The notes beneath the pieces were generated by a model. The model was given only the letters and a program-made list of their open reading frames with translations. It was not told the origin of the DNA and ran no database searches. This document shows, piece after piece, positions 63,340-64,000 of a stretch of DNA of 64,000 bases. The DNA comes from Berkiella_A sp964633725 (GTDB taxonomy: Bacteria; Pseudomonadota; Gammaproteobacteria; Berkiellales; Berkiellaceae): assembly GCA_964633725.1 (NCBI GenBank), contig CAZWHY010000002.1, positions 78,611 through 142,610 on the forward strand, written 5' to 3'. The position numbers and the translations under genes were made by a program. Numbering within the stretch: the first letter of the stretch is position 1; every line of letters begins with the position of its first letter.

Positions 63340-64000
63340 ATGGCTAAGCCCGAACTTCCCGATTCTCAATCAAATTTTAGCTGTGTAAAGATTCAGGCGT
63401 CAACATCTGGTGGTCAAATTAATGGTATTGCACCGTTTAAGGATTATATTCCGCCTTATGGGGCTTTTGCCAATACAACCCCAATGGGCGATTATCCCGT
63501 ATCGCAAGACAAAACACTATCAGGTAAGATGTTAACGGTTCATGGAAAATCACCTGTTGTATGGCCCTCATCAGAAAATGCTTATCATGCGCAAAAAATA
63601 ATCAGGTACAAAGAAAAGCTTGAAGCAAATAATACAAGTGATCCTAAAATTCAAGTTTTAGATAATATGCTGAACAAGTTAACTCAAACAACATATATGC
63701 CTAAAATAGACAAGAAGTATCCGAATAAACCAACTTTTGAAAAACTAGTGAATGATAATTTAGCTGACCTTGGATTTAATAATAAACTCGAATTTGATGC
63801 AGTTTGTGATGCGAATTATCATAAGCAGCATGCACCCAATAAAGGTCTGAATTCTGCAGGTTTACCACATACCTACGATTATATGAAGTTTGTTATTAAA
63901 ATGAAATTGGAGCAGCATCCAGAGTTGGCAAGTGCAGCAAAAGAGTGGCTCTTTGGGATTTACCGGGGTTTTGCCCAACCAAAATTATGCATAAATTTGG
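63340..64000 (+). CDS. NADAR-like protein, truncated by the window edge
   Basis: An open frame from the ATG at 63340 reads to the end of the window (220 codons visible, no stop). Residues 60-90 (KMLTVHGKSPVVWPSSENAYHAQKI, split as VHGKSPVVWPSS and ENAYHAQKI) resemble the substrate-binding start of NADAR/YbiA domains, whose hallmark is W-x-(S/T)-(S/T/V)-E-x-x-(Y/F)-Q/H-A-x-K. Residues 185-207 (YDYMKFVIKMKLEQHPELA) resemble the NADAR helix that precedes the conserved Lys/Gln region. NADAR enzymes act on ADP-ribose N-glycosidic bonds, including removal of ADP-ribose from guanine in DNA. Assignment rests on two motifs only. Confidence 0.6.
   Translation, partial: MAKPELPDSQSNFSCVKIQASTSGGQINGIAPFKDYIPPYGAFANTTPMGDYPVSQDKTLSGKMLTVHGKSPVVWPSSENAYHAQKIIRYKEKLEANNTSDPKIQVLDNMLNKLTQTTYMPKIDKKYPNKPTFEKLVNDNLADLGFNNKLEFDAVCDANYHKQHAPNKGLNSAGLPHTYDYMKFVIKMKLEQHPELASAAKEWLFGIYRGFAQPKLCINL

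Noticed and set aside
1..64000. tRNA genes, rRNA genes, CRISPR arrays and riboswitches
   Set aside because: I looked for T-loop-like motifs, regularly spaced repeats and known leader structures by eye and found none that held up; a covariance-model search would be decisive.

Overview
The window is about 64 kb of a moderately AT-rich, densely packed gammaproteobacterial chromosome. Housekeeping gene orders (coaBC-dut-algC; pyrE/exonuclease III; yicC-gmk-rpoZ-spoT-recG; the ctaC-ctaD-ctaG-ctaE cytochrome oxidase block; rsmA-pdxA-surA-lptD diverging from amgK-murU-djlA) are those of Pseudomonas/Legionella-type Gammaproteobacteria. Scattered between them are eukaryote-like genes: an ankyrin protein with a nuclear-localisation-like N-terminus, a protein ending in a CaaX box, an R-SNARE look-alike and a NADAR-like protein. 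Together these suggest an intracellular member of the Legionellales, possibly related to Coxiella or the intranuclear 'Berkiella' group. That placement is inference from gene content; no database was searched.

Layout. 1-5322: end of coaBC, dut, algC, deoC, an exported catalase-peroxidase and a terminator. 5387-11152: accessory stretch with a methyltransferase, a transposase remnant, the ankyrin/NLS protein, the CaaX protein and a small orphan. 11305-13553: DUF4124 protein, pyrE, exonuclease III. 13655-17371: CHASE8-type hybrid histidine kinase, outer-membrane barrel and YfiR-like protein, probably one signalling module. 17517-27621: rph, diverging from the long plus-strand run yicC-gmk-rpoZ-spoT-recG-rocD-eamA-ubiA. 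27601-30231: divergent znuA / znuCB zinc uptake. 30348-33452: island of three unfamiliar genes ending in the R-SNARE-like protein. 33654-35857: SDR protein lacking the catalytic Tyr, a repeat-rich 540-bp gap, tehB. 35890-40176: sensor kinase with FixL-like PAS, its response regulator, and a REC-GGDEF-EAL protein. 40312-49399: minus-strand cytochrome c oxidase structural and assembly genes. 49699-53762: NhaC-type antiporter, apaH, and a second two-component pair. 53994-62757: dgkA, rsmA, pdxA, surA, lptD, then amgK-murU-djlA. 62750-64000: an orphan gene and a NADAR-like gene that runs off the right edge.

How the parts work together. The core genes cover nucleotide and coenzyme A metabolism, the stringent response, aerobic respiration (aa3/caa3-type oxidase with heme A synthesis and copper insertion), outer-membrane biogenesis (SurA, LptD) and cell-wall sugar recycling (AmgK, MurU). 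The accessory genes look like host-interaction factors. The strongest candidate for an undescribed system is the 197-residue protein at 32859-33452. Its N-terminal half follows the layer pattern of a eukaryotic R-SNARE, with Arg at the zero layer and Phe at layer +6, followed by a basic/Trp juxtamembrane stretch and a membrane hairpin. No tRNA, rRNA, CRISPR array or complete insertion sequence was recognised.
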